Assembly (NCBI GenBank): GCA_017882715.1 | Contig: JADGOY010000007.1 | Location: 1-51,825, forward strand | From: Nakamurella sp. | Lineage (GTDB): Bacteria; Actinomycetota; Actinomycetes; Mycobacteriales; Nakamurellaceae | DNA length: 51,825 nt | Reading direction: 5' to 3' | Part shown: piece by piece, positions 31,689-40,476 of the stretch | How the letters are laid out: each line of letters opens with the position of its first letter | Position numbering within the stretch: the stretch's first letter is position 1 | The notes under the pieces: generated by a model | Databases searched by the model: none | The model's input: the letters and a program-made list of their open reading frames with translations, nothing else | What the model was told of the DNA's origin: nothing | Program-made: the position numbers and the translations under genes

Positions 31689-32564
31689 TCAGCCGGAGAG
31701 CAACTGCTGCAAGCTGAGCGCGGGATGCCCGGCGATCTTCTCGACATCGTCGCTGACCCCGTCCAGCTCACCCCCGGCGATGGCCGTGTAGGTGCTCACC
31801 CATGCGTCCACCATCCAGCCCGGTGCGCCGTATGCAGCCCTGGAGGCGTAGGCCTGCTCGATCGTTTCCGGCTGATACGCAAACGGCCGACCCGTCACGC
31901 GGGTGAGTATCTCGGCGAACTGGGCAAGCGTCAGTGACTGCGGCCCGGTCAGGAGGTACACCGCATCGTCATGCACGGTCCGGGTATCGACGGCGTCCGC
32001 GGCGTCCTGGTCCAGGGCCGCCGATTCGAGTACCGCGACCGCTACATCGATGACGTCCGCCCGGGCTACTGCGGCGAGCCGCCCGTCCCCGGCCGGACCG
32101 CGCAGCACCCCCTCCGGGCCGCCCCACATCGGCAGGAAGTCGGCGTAGATGTTGTCGCGCAAGAACGTGAAGTGCATGCCGGAGACGCGGATGCGCTCCT
32201 CGGTGTACCAGTGATCGCGCCCCAGCAGGAAGGTCGAGTCCGGGCTCGCTCCGAAGAACGACGTATAGACGATCCGCCGCACCCCTGCCGCGGCAGCGGC
32301 GTCCACGAAGCCCAGATGCTGGACGAGCCGGTCGGGATGCTCGGCGGCGGAGACCATGAACAGAGTCTCGATACCCACCAAGGCGGCCTCGGAATCGGCC
32401 CTGTCGCCGTACGATGCGACCGCGATCTCGGTGCCGGGTAGCCGCGGAGCCCGCGCGGCCGATCGGACGATCAATCGGGTGCTGATTCCGGAGCCCGCCA
32501 GTCGGCGGGCAACGCCGCCGCCGATGACGCCGGTGACGCCGGTGATCGCAACGCGTGCCGTCAT
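31689..32564 (-). CDS. NmrA-like NAD(P)-dependent oxidoreductase
   Basis: A 291-residue SDR-like protein from ATG 32564 behind GGAGA. The N-terminal Rossmann motif VAITGVTGVIGGGVARRL (GxxGxxG) is followed by a dinucleotide-binding Arg strand (TRLIVRSAARAP), IVYTSFFGASPDS and LRDNIYADFLP. It fits the atypical SDR group that contains NAD(P)H:quinone oxidoreductase 2 (YtfG/QorB) and NmrA-like sensors. The catalytic Tyr-xxx-Lys of classical SDRs is absent, as usual in this group. Monocistronic; substrate not predictable. Confidence 0.85.
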   Translation of the reverse strand: MTARVAITGVTGVIGGGVARRLAGSGISTRLIVRSAARAPRLPGTEIAVASYGDRADSEAALVGIETLFMVSAAEHPDRLVQHLGFVDAAAAAGVRRIVYTSFFGASPDSTFLLGRDHWYTEERIRVSGMHFTFLRDNIYADFLPMWGGPEGVLRGPAGDGRLAAVARADVIDVAVAVLESAALDQDAADAVDTRTVHDDAVYLLTGPQSLTLAQFAEILTRVTGRPFAYQPETIEQAYASRAAYGAPGWMVDAWVSTYTAIAGGELDGVSDDVEKIAGHPALSLQQLLSG

Positions 32565-32742
32565 GGCGAATCTCCGGATGTCATTCGGGCGGGTCAGGGT
32601 GGGTGCGGCACAGTCTGGCATCGACTGCGGCGCGGCCAGGTCAACGGGCCGCCCGCCAGCTCACGATCGGCACCATGTCGATCCCAGGGCGCCGACCTCG
32701 GCGTCGATCCCCGGCGCCTAGCGTGACACCGCAGGTTCGCCG

Positions 32743-33048
32743 ATGACCGCGTGGCTGGTCGATCGGTCGGTTCGGCCGCACCCTCTCCGGCAGGGGTTGA
32801 TCTTCCTCGGCCACCCGCTTGGCTACGGTGTGTTCTGCTTGATTCGCGTTGATTCGCGGTCCGATCGTCGACTGGTACCGCTACCCGTCCTCGATCCGCG
32901 GGTGCACGGCTACCTGTACGTCACGGTGATGATGATCTTCGTGGCGATCGTCGGGTTGGCACTGGCCTGGCTGCTGTGCTGGACGTCCCGGCGGGACTTT
33001 GCCCGGCAGGGTGAGTCGAGCGCCACCGTCGACTCTGCCCATCGCTGA
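32743..33048 (+). pseudogene. Pr6Pr-type membrane protein, C-terminal remnant
   Basis: An open frame of 101 codons with two hydrophobic segments. Its first half (LIFLGHPLGYGVFCLIR) and last half (LDPRVHGYLYVTVMMIFVAI) match the end of Pr6Pr membrane proteins, where the junction normally reads LxRG-x-x-x-WYPYPFLDP. That junction is present but in another frame (RGPIVDWYRYP). A 10-bp tandem duplication (TTGATTCGCG at 32839 and 32849) shifts the frame, and about one base lost near 32890 restores it. The N-terminal helices of the family are missing, so it is probably non-functional. Confidence 0.55.
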
Positions 33049-33068
33049 CGGCCGGCGGTCCCGTCAGG

Positions 33069-33460
33069 CGACAGCGCACTGCACGGCCCATCGGTCGACG
33101 CCACCGTCGGGCAGTTCGCCCAGCGGGTGCCGGCCAGGCGGCCCGCCGGTTTGACTGCGTCGATAGTGCTGCCGCCGCCCACCGCCACCGCGATGTCAGC
33201 GTTCGTCGACCTGATCACGTCGACCAGTCCGTCCACCTCGCGAGCGCTGGCACGCCCCTGAACTTCTCCCGATGCAGCGGCAGTCCCGCCTCTTTGAGGG
33301 AGGTCTCGACATCGTGGCCGACGAAGCCTCACACCAGGTCGTCCGCCACCAGCACGAGCGTCGAACCGAGCATTCTCAGGAAGTCGCCGAGTTGATGAAT
33401 GGCTCCCTTGCCCTGGACGTAGCGTCCCGGGCTGAGCACGGTGCGGACGGTCGTTGCCAT
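33069..33460 (-). pseudogene. gldA: Glycerol dehydrogenase remnant
   Basis: ATG 33460, still preceded by GGGAG, opens MATTVRTVLSPGRYVQGKGA, as in glycerol dehydrogenases, but a stop follows about 45 codons in (after LVADDLV). Homology continues through the stop and a frameshift: VETSLKEAGLPLHREKF, then DIAVAVGGGSTIDAVK, and CPTVASTDGPCSALS, after which it ends. About 60% of the gene, including the zinc-ligand His residues, is missing. A recent pseudogene, since signals at its 5' end are intact. Confidence 0.7.
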
Positions 33461-33662
33461 GATTTCTCCCGTCGTGAGGCGTCAGGCGTGCTGCCGGCGC
33501 GGATTTCCACTACCACGTTGTCGGGCACGGCGAAAACATCAACGGCTCGACGATTTCCAGCAGGCCTCGACGACCCGGACAACGGACGGGTGCGGGGGCG
33601 GGGGCGATCCTGATCCCCGTGAGTCGGCGGCTTGCGGGCGGCGGCCGGGTAGGGTCGCGGCC

Positions 33663-34637
33663 GTGACGAACGACGCCGATCACCAGCATCGCGCGGGTCG
33701 GACGCTGGCTGATCGGCTGGTGTCGGGCCCGGTGGTGCTCGACGGGGGATTGGCGACGTTGCTCGAATCTCACGGCCACGACCTGACGTCCGCGTTGTGG
33801 TCGGCCCGGCTGCTGCTGGACGATCCGGACGCCATCACGGCGGCGCACCGGGAGTACTACGCGGCGGGTGCCGAGGTCGCGATCACCTCCTCCTACCAGG
33901 CCTCGTTCCAGGGGTTCGCCGCGCTCGGACTCGACTCGGCGCGGGCCGCCGATGCGCTGCGGCGCTCGGTGACGCTGGCCCGCACCGCGGCAGGTCAGGC
34001 GCCTTGTGAGGATGCTCGGTGGGTCGCGGCCTCGGTCGGCCCGTACGGCGCGGCGCTGGCCGACGGTTCGGAATACCGCGGCGACTACGGGATGTCCGTG
34101 TCCGAGTTGCGCGCCTGGCACCGGCCACGGCTGGAGGTGCTGGCCGGTGCCGGCGCCGACGTGCTGGCGCTGGAAACGATCCCGTGCTTGACCGAGGTCG
34201 AGGCCCTGCTCGAGGAGGTGCGCGGCACGGCGATGCCGGCCTGGTTGTCGCTGACCTGCGCCGACGGACGGACGCCGGCCGGCGAACCGGCCACCGAGGC
34301 CTTCGCGATGGCGGCCGATGTCGACGAGATCGTCGCGGTGGGCGTCAATTGCTGCGATGCGCACCAGGCGCTGGAGATGGTCGACATGGCGGTGCAACAT
34401 TCCTCCAAACCAGCGGTGGTGTACCCGAACAGCGGCGAACGGTGGGACGCGAAACGTCGATCCTGGGCCGGGACAACCACTTTCGGACCGGAACAGGCCG
34501 GCGAGTGGATTGCTGCCGGCGCGCGCCTGGTCGGTGGGTGCTGCCGGGTGGGTCCGTCGGCGATCACCCGGTTGGCCGCTGCGGCGCGAAGCTGGCCGGC
34601 CGCCGATGGCTGCGCAGCCCACCGGCCCCACGCGTAG
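33663..34637 (+). CDS. mmuM: Homocysteine S-methyltransferase
   Basis: This 324-residue enzyme transfers a methyl group from S-methylmethionine (or SAM) to homocysteine, giving methionine. The N-terminal VVLDGGLATLLESHGHDL and YYAAGAEVAITSSYQASF are typical of MmuM. The zinc site is formed by Cys in GVNCC and the paired Cys in VGGCCRVGP. Full length for the family. GTG 33663 gives the expected N-terminus; the longer open frame to 33441 overlaps the gldA remnant. Convergent with the acyl-CoA ligase, 37 bp apart. No mmuP permease is adjacent. Confidence 0.92.
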   Translation: MTNDADHQHRAGRTLADRLVSGPVVLDGGLATLLESHGHDLTSALWSARLLLDDPDAITAAHREYYAAGAEVAITSSYQASFQGFAALGLDSARAADALRRSVTLARTAAGQAPCEDARWVAASVGPYGAALADGSEYRGDYGMSVSELRAWHRPRLEVLAGAGADVLALETIPCLTEVEALLEEVRGTAMPAWLSLTCADGRTPAGEPATEAFAMAADVDEIVAVGVNCCDAHQALEMVDMAVQHSSKPAVVYPNSGERWDAKRRSWAGTTTFGPEQAGEWIAAGARLVGGCCRVGPSAITRLAAAARSWPAADGCAAHRPHA

Positions 34638-34644
34638 ACAGGCG

Positions 34645-34676
34645 AACCTAACTCGGAACCTAACTCAACCTAACTC
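34645..34676. repeat. AACCTAACTC x3 in the mmuM/ligase junction
   Basis: Copies at 34645, 34657 and 34667. The last one runs into the ligase stop codon (34675-34677). Confidence 0.8.
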
Positions 34677-36492
34677 AGTCCACGTACAGGCTGTCCAGCT
34701 CGGCCATGTGCTTCCGCTCGACGACCTTGCGGCGCACCTTCATCGAGGGCGTCAGGTCACCATCTTCCACGCTCAGATCGCGCGGCAGGATGACGAACTT
34801 CTTCACCGTCTCCCAGCGCTCCAGCCGGGCGTTCAGGGCCTCCACATGTTCGCCGATCATCGACTTGACGGCAGGCTCGGCAGCCAGTTCCGCGGCCGTC
34901 CTGCCGGCCAGCCCGTGCTCGCCGCCCCATTGGACGATCAGCTCAGGGTCCAAGGTGATCAGCGCGGACACGAACTTGCGACCGTCGCCGTGCACGACGA
35001 TCTGGCTGGCGTACGGACAGACCGCCATGAAGATCACTTCGAGCTTCTGGGGGGCGACGTACTTGCCGCCCGAAGTCTTGATCAGATCCTTCTTGCGGTC
35101 GGTCACCCGCAGGTAGCCGTCGACCAGTTCGCCGATGTCCCCGGTGTGCAGCCAGCCGTCCTCGGACAGCACCGCGGCCGTCGCGGTCGGATTGTCGTGA
35201 TATCCGCGCATCACACCGCCGCCCCGCAGCAGGATCTCGCCGTCGTCGGCGATCTTGAGTTCCGAACCAGGCAGCGCCGGTCCGACCGTTCCGATACGGG
35301 TGTCGTGCGGCAGGTTGACGGCGGCGGCCGCGCTGGACTCGGTGAGGCCGTAGCCCTCGAGGATGGTCATCCCGCAGGCGTCGAACCATTCGGCCACATC
35401 GCGGGACAGCGCGGCGGACCCGGAGACGAAGAAACGGATCCGGCCGCCCAACCGCTCCCGGATGGTGCGTAGCACCAGCCGGTCGGCGATGGCCAGCTGG
35501 GCGGCAAGCAGCCGCGGCAGCGGCTTGCGCTGTTGACGAACCCGGGACGCCTGGATGCCGACGCCGATCCCCCAGTCGAAGATCTTCGCTTTCAGGCCGC
35601 CGTGCCCACGCGCCGTCAGGGTGACCTTCGTGTGCACCTTCTCGAAGGTTCGTGGCGGGCCGCCCATGAAGGTGGGCTTCACCACCGCCAGGTTGTCGAC
35701 GATCTTGCTCAGGTCGCCGTCCACCGCGGTGGTGAAACCCAGTTCGAACTGGACTGCGGACAGCACTTTGCCCAGCACATGGGACATCGGCAGCCACAGG
35801 TATTGCACGTCGTCGGGCCTGAGGATGTCCAGTGCGGCCACGGCCGAACCTTCGTAGGTCCAGTTGGCGTGGGCCAGGCACACCCCTTTGGGTCGCCCCG
35901 TGGTGCCCGAGGTGTAGATCAGCGTCGCCAGGTCTTCCGGGTGGGTGTCGGCGAGGCGTTTGTCGACGACATCCGGTTCGGCGGCGAGTCGATCGTTGCC
36001 TCTGGCCATCAGCTCGTCGAGCGTCAGCGTCGGGACCGACGAACCGGACCCGTCCTGCGGGGCTGTCCCATCGAACAGCACGATCGCCAGCAGCGAAGGC
36101 AACTCGGAGGCACGGACCTTTTCGGCCTGCTTCTCGTCCTCGGCGAAGACCACCGCAGATTCAGAATTGCCGAGGATGTATCCGACGTCCGAGGCGGCGG
36201 TGGACGGGTATACGGTGGTGGTGGCGGCGCCCGCGCACAGCGTGGCCAGGTCCGACAGGATCCACTCGATCCGGGTGGTCGCGGCGATGGCCACCCGTTG
36301 CCCCGGCTGGACGCCGAGATCGACCAGCCCGGCGGCAATCTGGAAAACACGGTCTTTGGTCTGCGCCCAGCTCAGAGACTTCCACTGATCGCCGGACAGG
36401 TACCGGTAAGCCTCGCCATTCGGCGTCTTCGCCACCCTCTCCACGAACAGATGGCCGAACGACTGTGCTCGTTCGGTCAGTGTGGTGGTCAT
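34675..36492 (-). CDS. Long-chain fatty-acid-CoA ligase (FadD15-like)
   Basis: A 605-residue AMP-forming ligase from ATG 36492 behind AAGGAGG. Motifs: P-loop LIYTSGTTGRPKGVC, GYGLTESSAAAAVN (A5), GWLHTGDIGELVDGYL (A7), DRKKDLIKTSGGKYVAPQ (A8) and the C-terminal Lys region LTPSMKVRRKVV. The closing MKVRR-x-V block and overall length match the ACSL/FadD15 group that activates long-chain fatty acids for lipid synthesis and beta-oxidation. Monocistronic. Confidence 0.92.
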   Translation of the reverse strand: MTTTLTERAQSFGHLFVERVAKTPNGEAYRYLSGDQWKSLSWAQTKDRVFQIAAGLVDLGVQPGQRVAIAATTRIEWILSDLATLCAGAATTTVYPSTAASDVGYILGNSESAVVFAEDEKQAEKVRASELPSLLAIVLFDGTAPQDGSGSSVPTLTLDELMARGNDRLAAEPDVVDKRLADTHPEDLATLIYTSGTTGRPKGVCLAHANWTYEGSAVAALDILRPDDVQYLWLPMSHVLGKVLSAVQFELGFTTAVDGDLSKIVDNLAVVKPTFMGGPPRTFEKVHTKVTLTARGHGGLKAKIFDWGIGVGIQASRVRQQRKPLPRLLAAQLAIADRLVLRTIRERLGGRIRFFVSGSAALSRDVAEWFDACGMTILEGYGLTESSAAAAVNLPHDTRIGTVGPALPGSELKIADDGEILLRGGGVMRGYHDNPTATAAVLSEDGWLHTGDIGELVDGYLRVTDRKKDLIKTSGGKYVAPQKLEVIFMAVCPYASQIVVHGDGRKFVSALITLDPELIVQWGGEHGLAGRTAAELAAEPAVKSMIGEHVEALNARLERWETVKKFVILPRDLSVEDGDLTPSMKVRRKVVERKHMAELDSLYVD

Positions 36493-36670
36493 GGGTGTCC
36501 TCCTTGACGATCCGGTGACATGGCGATCTGTGCTGGCGCGGCTCGCACCGCCGTTCGTGCGGCCGGTGCCAACCGCACTGTACGTGGCACAGATCACTGC
36601 CGGGGCACGACCCGTGTGCCCGGTCCACCCCCGTGGCCAGCCGCGCCGGGCGGGAGCCGCCGGCTCGGAT

Positions 36671-36750
36671 GGCGGCGGGGTGGGCGTCCGGGGCAGGCGG
36701 GATGGCCGACCGGACGGCGGCGGGGTGGGCGTCCGGGGCAGGCGGGATGG
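36671..36750. repeat. 45-bp tandem repeat, two copies
   Basis: A 35-bp core starting GGCGGCGGGGTGGGCGTCCG occurs at 36671 and 36716. It occupies most of the 271-bp spacer (36493-36763) between the ligase start and the transglutaminase 3' end. Confidence 0.88.
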
Positions 36751-36763
36751 GCGACAGCGGGCT

Positions 36764-37675
36764 TCAGCGCAGCCGGGTCACCCGCACGGTGACCTCGTTG
36801 CCGGTGGCGTCCGGGCCCGCGTAGACGCCCTTGACCGGCGGCACGTCCCGGTAGTCGCGGCCACGGCCGACGATCACATGGGCCTGCCCGGGTGCGGTCA
36901 GGTTGGTCGGGTCGAAACGGTTCCACGACCCGTCGAACCATTCGATCCAGGAGTGCGATTCACCGGCCACCGCCTTCCCGATCTCCGCGCTGTCGTCGGG
37001 GTGCAGGTACCCGGACACGTACCGCGTCGGCACCCCCATTTCCCGCAGCAGACCGATGGCCAGGTGCGAGATGTCCTGGCACACACCCCTTCTCGCCAGG
37101 TAGGCCTCGACGGCCGAGGTGTGTACGCCGGTCGCTCCGACCTCGTAGGTCAGGGTCTGGTGCACCCATTCGCAGACCGACCGAGCGGCCTGTGCCGGCG
37201 TTGCGGAGGCGGCCTTCATCTCGGCCGAGATACCGCTGAGCTCGTCGTCCAGCGCGGTCAACGGGGTGGGCGTGAGGAACTCCTCGAACCGGTCGTGACA
37301 GTCGGAGGCCGCCAATTCGCTCCAGCTCATCGGCTCGGCGCTCGGTGTCCAGCTGTTCCCACCGGCCTGCGAGGCCAGGCCGCCGTTGGAGACGGCGGGA
37401 AATGTCTCGACCGTCGTGGTCGCCGTCACGGCCAGGTGCCGGTGCGGCCGGTGGATGTCGAACGCGGACACCCTGGTGCCGAAGTAGTCCAGGTAGGGGA
37501 GCACTCCCTCGAACGGGTCGATCTCCAGCCGCGCGGACAACACGGCCTGACCGGGTTCGTCGGCGGGTTGCATGCGGACCTCGTTGTACGAGGTGGTGAC
37601 GGTGTCCGGATAGGTCAGGACGGTGCGGTGCACAATCAGCAGCCGCCAGATCTCCGGCATCGGGGCGAGGGTCAT
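36764..37675 (-). CDS. Transglutaminase-like cysteine protease-fold protein
   Basis: A 303-residue protein with the N-terminal bacterial transglutaminase domain (VLTYPDTVTTSYNEVRMQPA, YFGTRVSAFDIHRPH) and a transglutaminase core: Cys in ARRGVCQDISHLAIG, His in GESHSWIEWF, Asp in NRFDPTN. The ATG overlaps the upstream alpha-E gene stop (ATGA). It is the third gene of the ATP-grasp/alpha-E/transglutaminase operon, like Rv2409c in M. tuberculosis. Such enzymes may cleave or crosslink peptide/isopeptide bonds; the substrate is unproven. Confidence 0.9.
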   Translation of the reverse strand: MTLAPMPEIWRLLIVHRTVLTYPDTVTTSYNEVRMQPADEPGQAVLSARLEIDPFEGVLPYLDYFGTRVSAFDIHRPHRHLAVTATTTVETFPAVSNGGLASQAGGNSWTPSAEPMSWSELAASDCHDRFEEFLTPTPLTALDDELSGISAEMKAASATPAQAARSVCEWVHQTLTYEVGATGVHTSAVEAYLARRGVCQDISHLAIGLLREMGVPTRYVSGYLHPDDSAEIGKAVAGESHSWIEWFDGSWNRFDPTNLTAPGQAHVIVGRGRDYRDVPPVKGVYAGPDATGNEVTVRVTRLR

Positions 37676-38643
37676 GCCGCACCGTCCGCGCCGATGTTCG
37701 CCCAGGTGACTGCGTCCTCGCGGCGGAAGAAGGATTTCGTGACTGCGGTGTGCGCGCTGGCCACCGTGCGCTGCAGGCTGGACAGCAGCGACGCGCGATC
37801 GGCGGCGAGTTCGGTGCCTGTCCGGTAGTCCAGGCCGGTCCGGGTGCGCCCGACGATCCGGCGGGCCGACGACGGGTCGCGGCGCGGGTCGCGGTACTGC
37901 GGTGCGCCCGCTGCCTCGAGTTCGGCCAGGCAGGTCTCGGCGGCGGTCAACGCGCGGAGCACCGAACGCGGGAACTGCCGGTCCATCAGCACGAAATCGG
38001 TCGCCGTGCGCTGACCGATGGATCCGCCGTAGGACCGGACGTAAGGCTCCCAGCCGCCGCAGGCGCTGACCAGCGCACGCCACGGTGGGACCGAACCGGT
38101 CTCGGACTCGGCGGCCGCCAGCAACCGGATCGTCATGTCCGCCCGTTCCAGGGACCGGCCGACGATCAGGAAGTGCCAGCCCTCGTCGTGGCTCATCACC
38201 TCGGACACCAGGCCGTTCGCCATGGCGCACCGTTCCCCCACCCAGCGCAGGAACACGTGCGGTCCCGCTCCGTTGGCCGCCCGGGTGCGCAACCCGTGCC
38301 AGGTCACGTTCAGGCATTCCCAGACATCCAGCGGGATCGCGTCGCGGACGCCGCGGGCGTTCTCCCGGGCCGCCGTCAGCGCCCCGGCCACCGACGACGC
38401 CTTCTCCCCGTCGAAGACCAGGGTCCGCACCAGCTGTCCGGAGTCGGCCTGGTGGCCGACGCCGACGGTCTCGTCGTCGGACAGGCCCATGGAATCCAGC
38501 AGCGAGCGAATGACCTGATGGTCGGCCTGCCAGGAGCCCGCAGGCAGCAGATGCAGATAGGTATCCAGGATCCGGGCGGTGCAGTCGGCGCGTTCCACGT
38601 GCCGTCCGAGCCAGTACAGCGACTCGGCGATCCGGCTCAGCAT
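37672..38643 (-). CDS. Alpha-E domain protein
   Basis: A 323-residue all-helical protein starting LSRIAESLYWLGRHVERADC, the signature of the alpha-E (DUF403) family, with a second ER motif in LIVGRSLERADMTIRL. Starts at ATG 38643, overlapping the ATP-grasp stop by 7 bp, with GGGGAGGA upstream. Equivalent to Rv2410c. Alpha-E proteins always travel with circularly permuted ATP-grasp enzymes and transglutaminases in a predicted peptide-ligation system; their own activity is unknown. Confidence 0.9.
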   Translation of the reverse strand: MLSRIAESLYWLGRHVERADCTARILDTYLHLLPAGSWQADHQVIRSLLDSMGLSDDETVGVGHQADSGQLVRTLVFDGEKASSVAGALTAARENARGVRDAIPLDVWECLNVTWHGLRTRAANGAGPHVFLRWVGERCAMANGLVSEVMSHDEGWHFLIVGRSLERADMTIRLLAAAESETGSVPPWRALVSACGGWEPYVRSYGGSIGQRTATDFVLMDRQFPRSVLRALTAAETCLAELEAAGAPQYRDPRRDPSSARRIVGRTRTGLDYRTGTELAADRASLLSSLQRTVASAHTAVTKSFFRREDAVTWANIGADGAA

Positions 38644-40316
38644 GTGAAGTCCTCCCCTGTGCAGACGTGCCACCCCTGAGACTGCTGCTGCTGGCCCTGT
38701 TGCGACCGGAAGCCGAAGGTGTCCTCCGGACCCATCAACGGCGGGTCCAGCGAAACGCTCGACGACTGCGCGAGGTGCGAGGACTGGGACTGCGACATCC
38801 ACGTCGACTGCGACGGCAGCGACGCCTCGGCCGACAGTACCTGGGTGGCATCGGCGGCCGGTTCCGGTTCGACCGTCCCCGCGTTTGGTCCGGCGAGCAC
38901 CCAGGTGTCCTTCGACCCGCCACCCTGCGAGGAGTTGACCACCAGCTCGCCCTCCGGCAGCGCGACCCTGGTCAACCCACCGGGCAGCACCCACACCGAG
39001 TTTCCGTTGTTCACCGCGAACGGTCGGAGGTCGACATGCCGGGGGCGCATCTTGTCACCGATCAGCGTCGGCACCGTGGACAACGCTATCTCCCGTTGGG
39101 CGATCCACCCGCGCGGGTTCTGCAGGATCGTCTCGCGGGCCGCGACCAGGGTAGCCGGGTCGGCCTGCGACCCGATGACGATGCCTTTGCCGCCGGACCC
39201 GTCCACCGGTTTGAGCACCAGGTCCGCCAGATGCTCCAGGGCGTAGTCCCGGTGGTCGGGCACCTCCATGCGGTAGGTGTCGACGTTCAGCAGGATCGGT
39301 TCTTCGTTCAGGTAGTAGCGGATGATGTCGGGCACGTAGGTGTACACGAGCTTGTCGTCGGCGATCCCGTTGCCGACCGCGTTGGCGATCGTCAGGTTTC
39401 CGGACCTGGCGGCGTTCACCAGGCCGGGGCTGCCGAGCAGTGAATCGGCGCGGAACTGGACCGGGTCGAGGAATTCGTCGTCGACCCGGCGGTAGATCAC
39501 GTGCACCGGCATCTCGCTGGCCGTCGTGCGCAGGAAGACCCGGTTGTTGCGGCAGATCAGGTCCCGGCCCTCCACCAGTTCGACGCCCATCTCACGGGCC
39601 AGCAGGGTGTGCTCGAAGTAGGCCGAGTTGTAGACACCAGGGGTCAGCACGACGACGTTGGGATCGGTGACGTTCCACGGCGCGACGGCTCGCAGCGCGG
39701 CCAGCAGACGGCCGGGGTACTCGGACACCGGGCGGACCTGCTGGTCGCCGCCGGCCTCGGAGAGCACCTGGGTCACCGCCTGGCGGTTCTCCAGTACGTA
39801 CGACACACCCGATGGGATCCGGACGTTGTCTTCCAGGACGCGGAACTCGCCGGTCTCGTCACGGATCAGGTCGACGCCGGAAATGACGATGCGGGCGCCG
39901 TCCTGGGCGTTCATCCCGACGACCTGGCGGTGGAAATGCGGGGACGTGGTGACCAGCCGACGGGGCACCACCCCGTCGGCGAAGATCCGGCCCTGACCGT
40001 AGACGTCCGCCAGGAACGCTTCCAGCGCGCGAACCCGCTGCGGGACGCCCTGCTCGACGGCGCGCCATTCGATGGCCGTGACGATCCGCGGGATCAGGTC
40101 GAGGGGAAACGGCCGTTCGACGCCGCCCAGCGCGAAGGTGATGCCCTGGTCCAGGAATGTGCGCCCCATGATGTCGGCGCGCGCCTTCAGATCTGCGGCG
40201 TCCAGGGTCTGCAGCGCCGCAAAGACCGACTCGTACGCGGGCCTGATCTGGCCGGGAGCGGAGAACATCTCATCCCACGCCCGGCCGAAGGGGTAATCCT
40301 CGAACAAGTCGGCCAT
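38637..40316 (-). CDS. Circularly permuted type-2 ATP-grasp protein with Gln/Ser-rich tail
   Basis: A 559-residue protein from ATG 40316. Motifs: FEDYPFGRAWDEMF, LVTTSPHFHRQVVGMN, EDNVRIPSGVSYVLENR, TPGVYNSAYFEHTLLAR, LKPVDGSGGKGIVIG and LRPFAVNNGNSVWVLPGGL, all DUF404/DUF407 hallmarks with the permuted ATP-grasp order. It should form peptide-like bonds using ATP. The last 60 residues are unusual: rich in Gln and Ser (for example QQGQQQQSQGW) and ending in Cys. First gene of the conserved three-gene operon (Rv2411c-like). Divergent from the CDF transporter. Confidence 0.9.
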   Translation of the reverse strand: MADLFEDYPFGRAWDEMFSAPGQIRPAYESVFAALQTLDAADLKARADIMGRTFLDQGITFALGGVERPFPLDLIPRIVTAIEWRAVEQGVPQRVRALEAFLADVYGQGRIFADGVVPRRLVTTSPHFHRQVVGMNAQDGARIVISGVDLIRDETGEFRVLEDNVRIPSGVSYVLENRQAVTQVLSEAGGDQQVRPVSEYPGRLLAALRAVAPWNVTDPNVVVLTPGVYNSAYFEHTLLAREMGVELVEGRDLICRNNRVFLRTTASEMPVHVIYRRVDDEFLDPVQFRADSLLGSPGLVNAARSGNLTIANAVGNGIADDKLVYTYVPDIIRYYLNEEPILLNVDTYRMEVPDHRDYALEHLADLVLKPVDGSGGKGIVIGSQADPATLVAARETILQNPRGWIAQREIALSTVPTLIGDKMRPRHVDLRPFAVNNGNSVWVLPGGLTRVALPEGELVVNSSQGGGSKDTWVLAGPNAGTVEPEPAADATQVLSAEASLPSQSTWMSQSQSSHLAQSSSVSLDPPLMGPEDTFGFRSQQGQQQQSQGWHVCTGEDFTC

Positions 40317-40476
40317 GGGTTCGACCGTAGGACCGCCATGTTGCGGGGGCATGAACACGATTGTGGCCGACGGCGCCGAGGGTGTCCTGAGGTGGGTGCC
40401 GATGCGGCTGATCGGTCACAATGCGTCGGCAGGACAAGGCCGTGCCGTGAACGGCGACCACGAGGAGACAGTTGAG

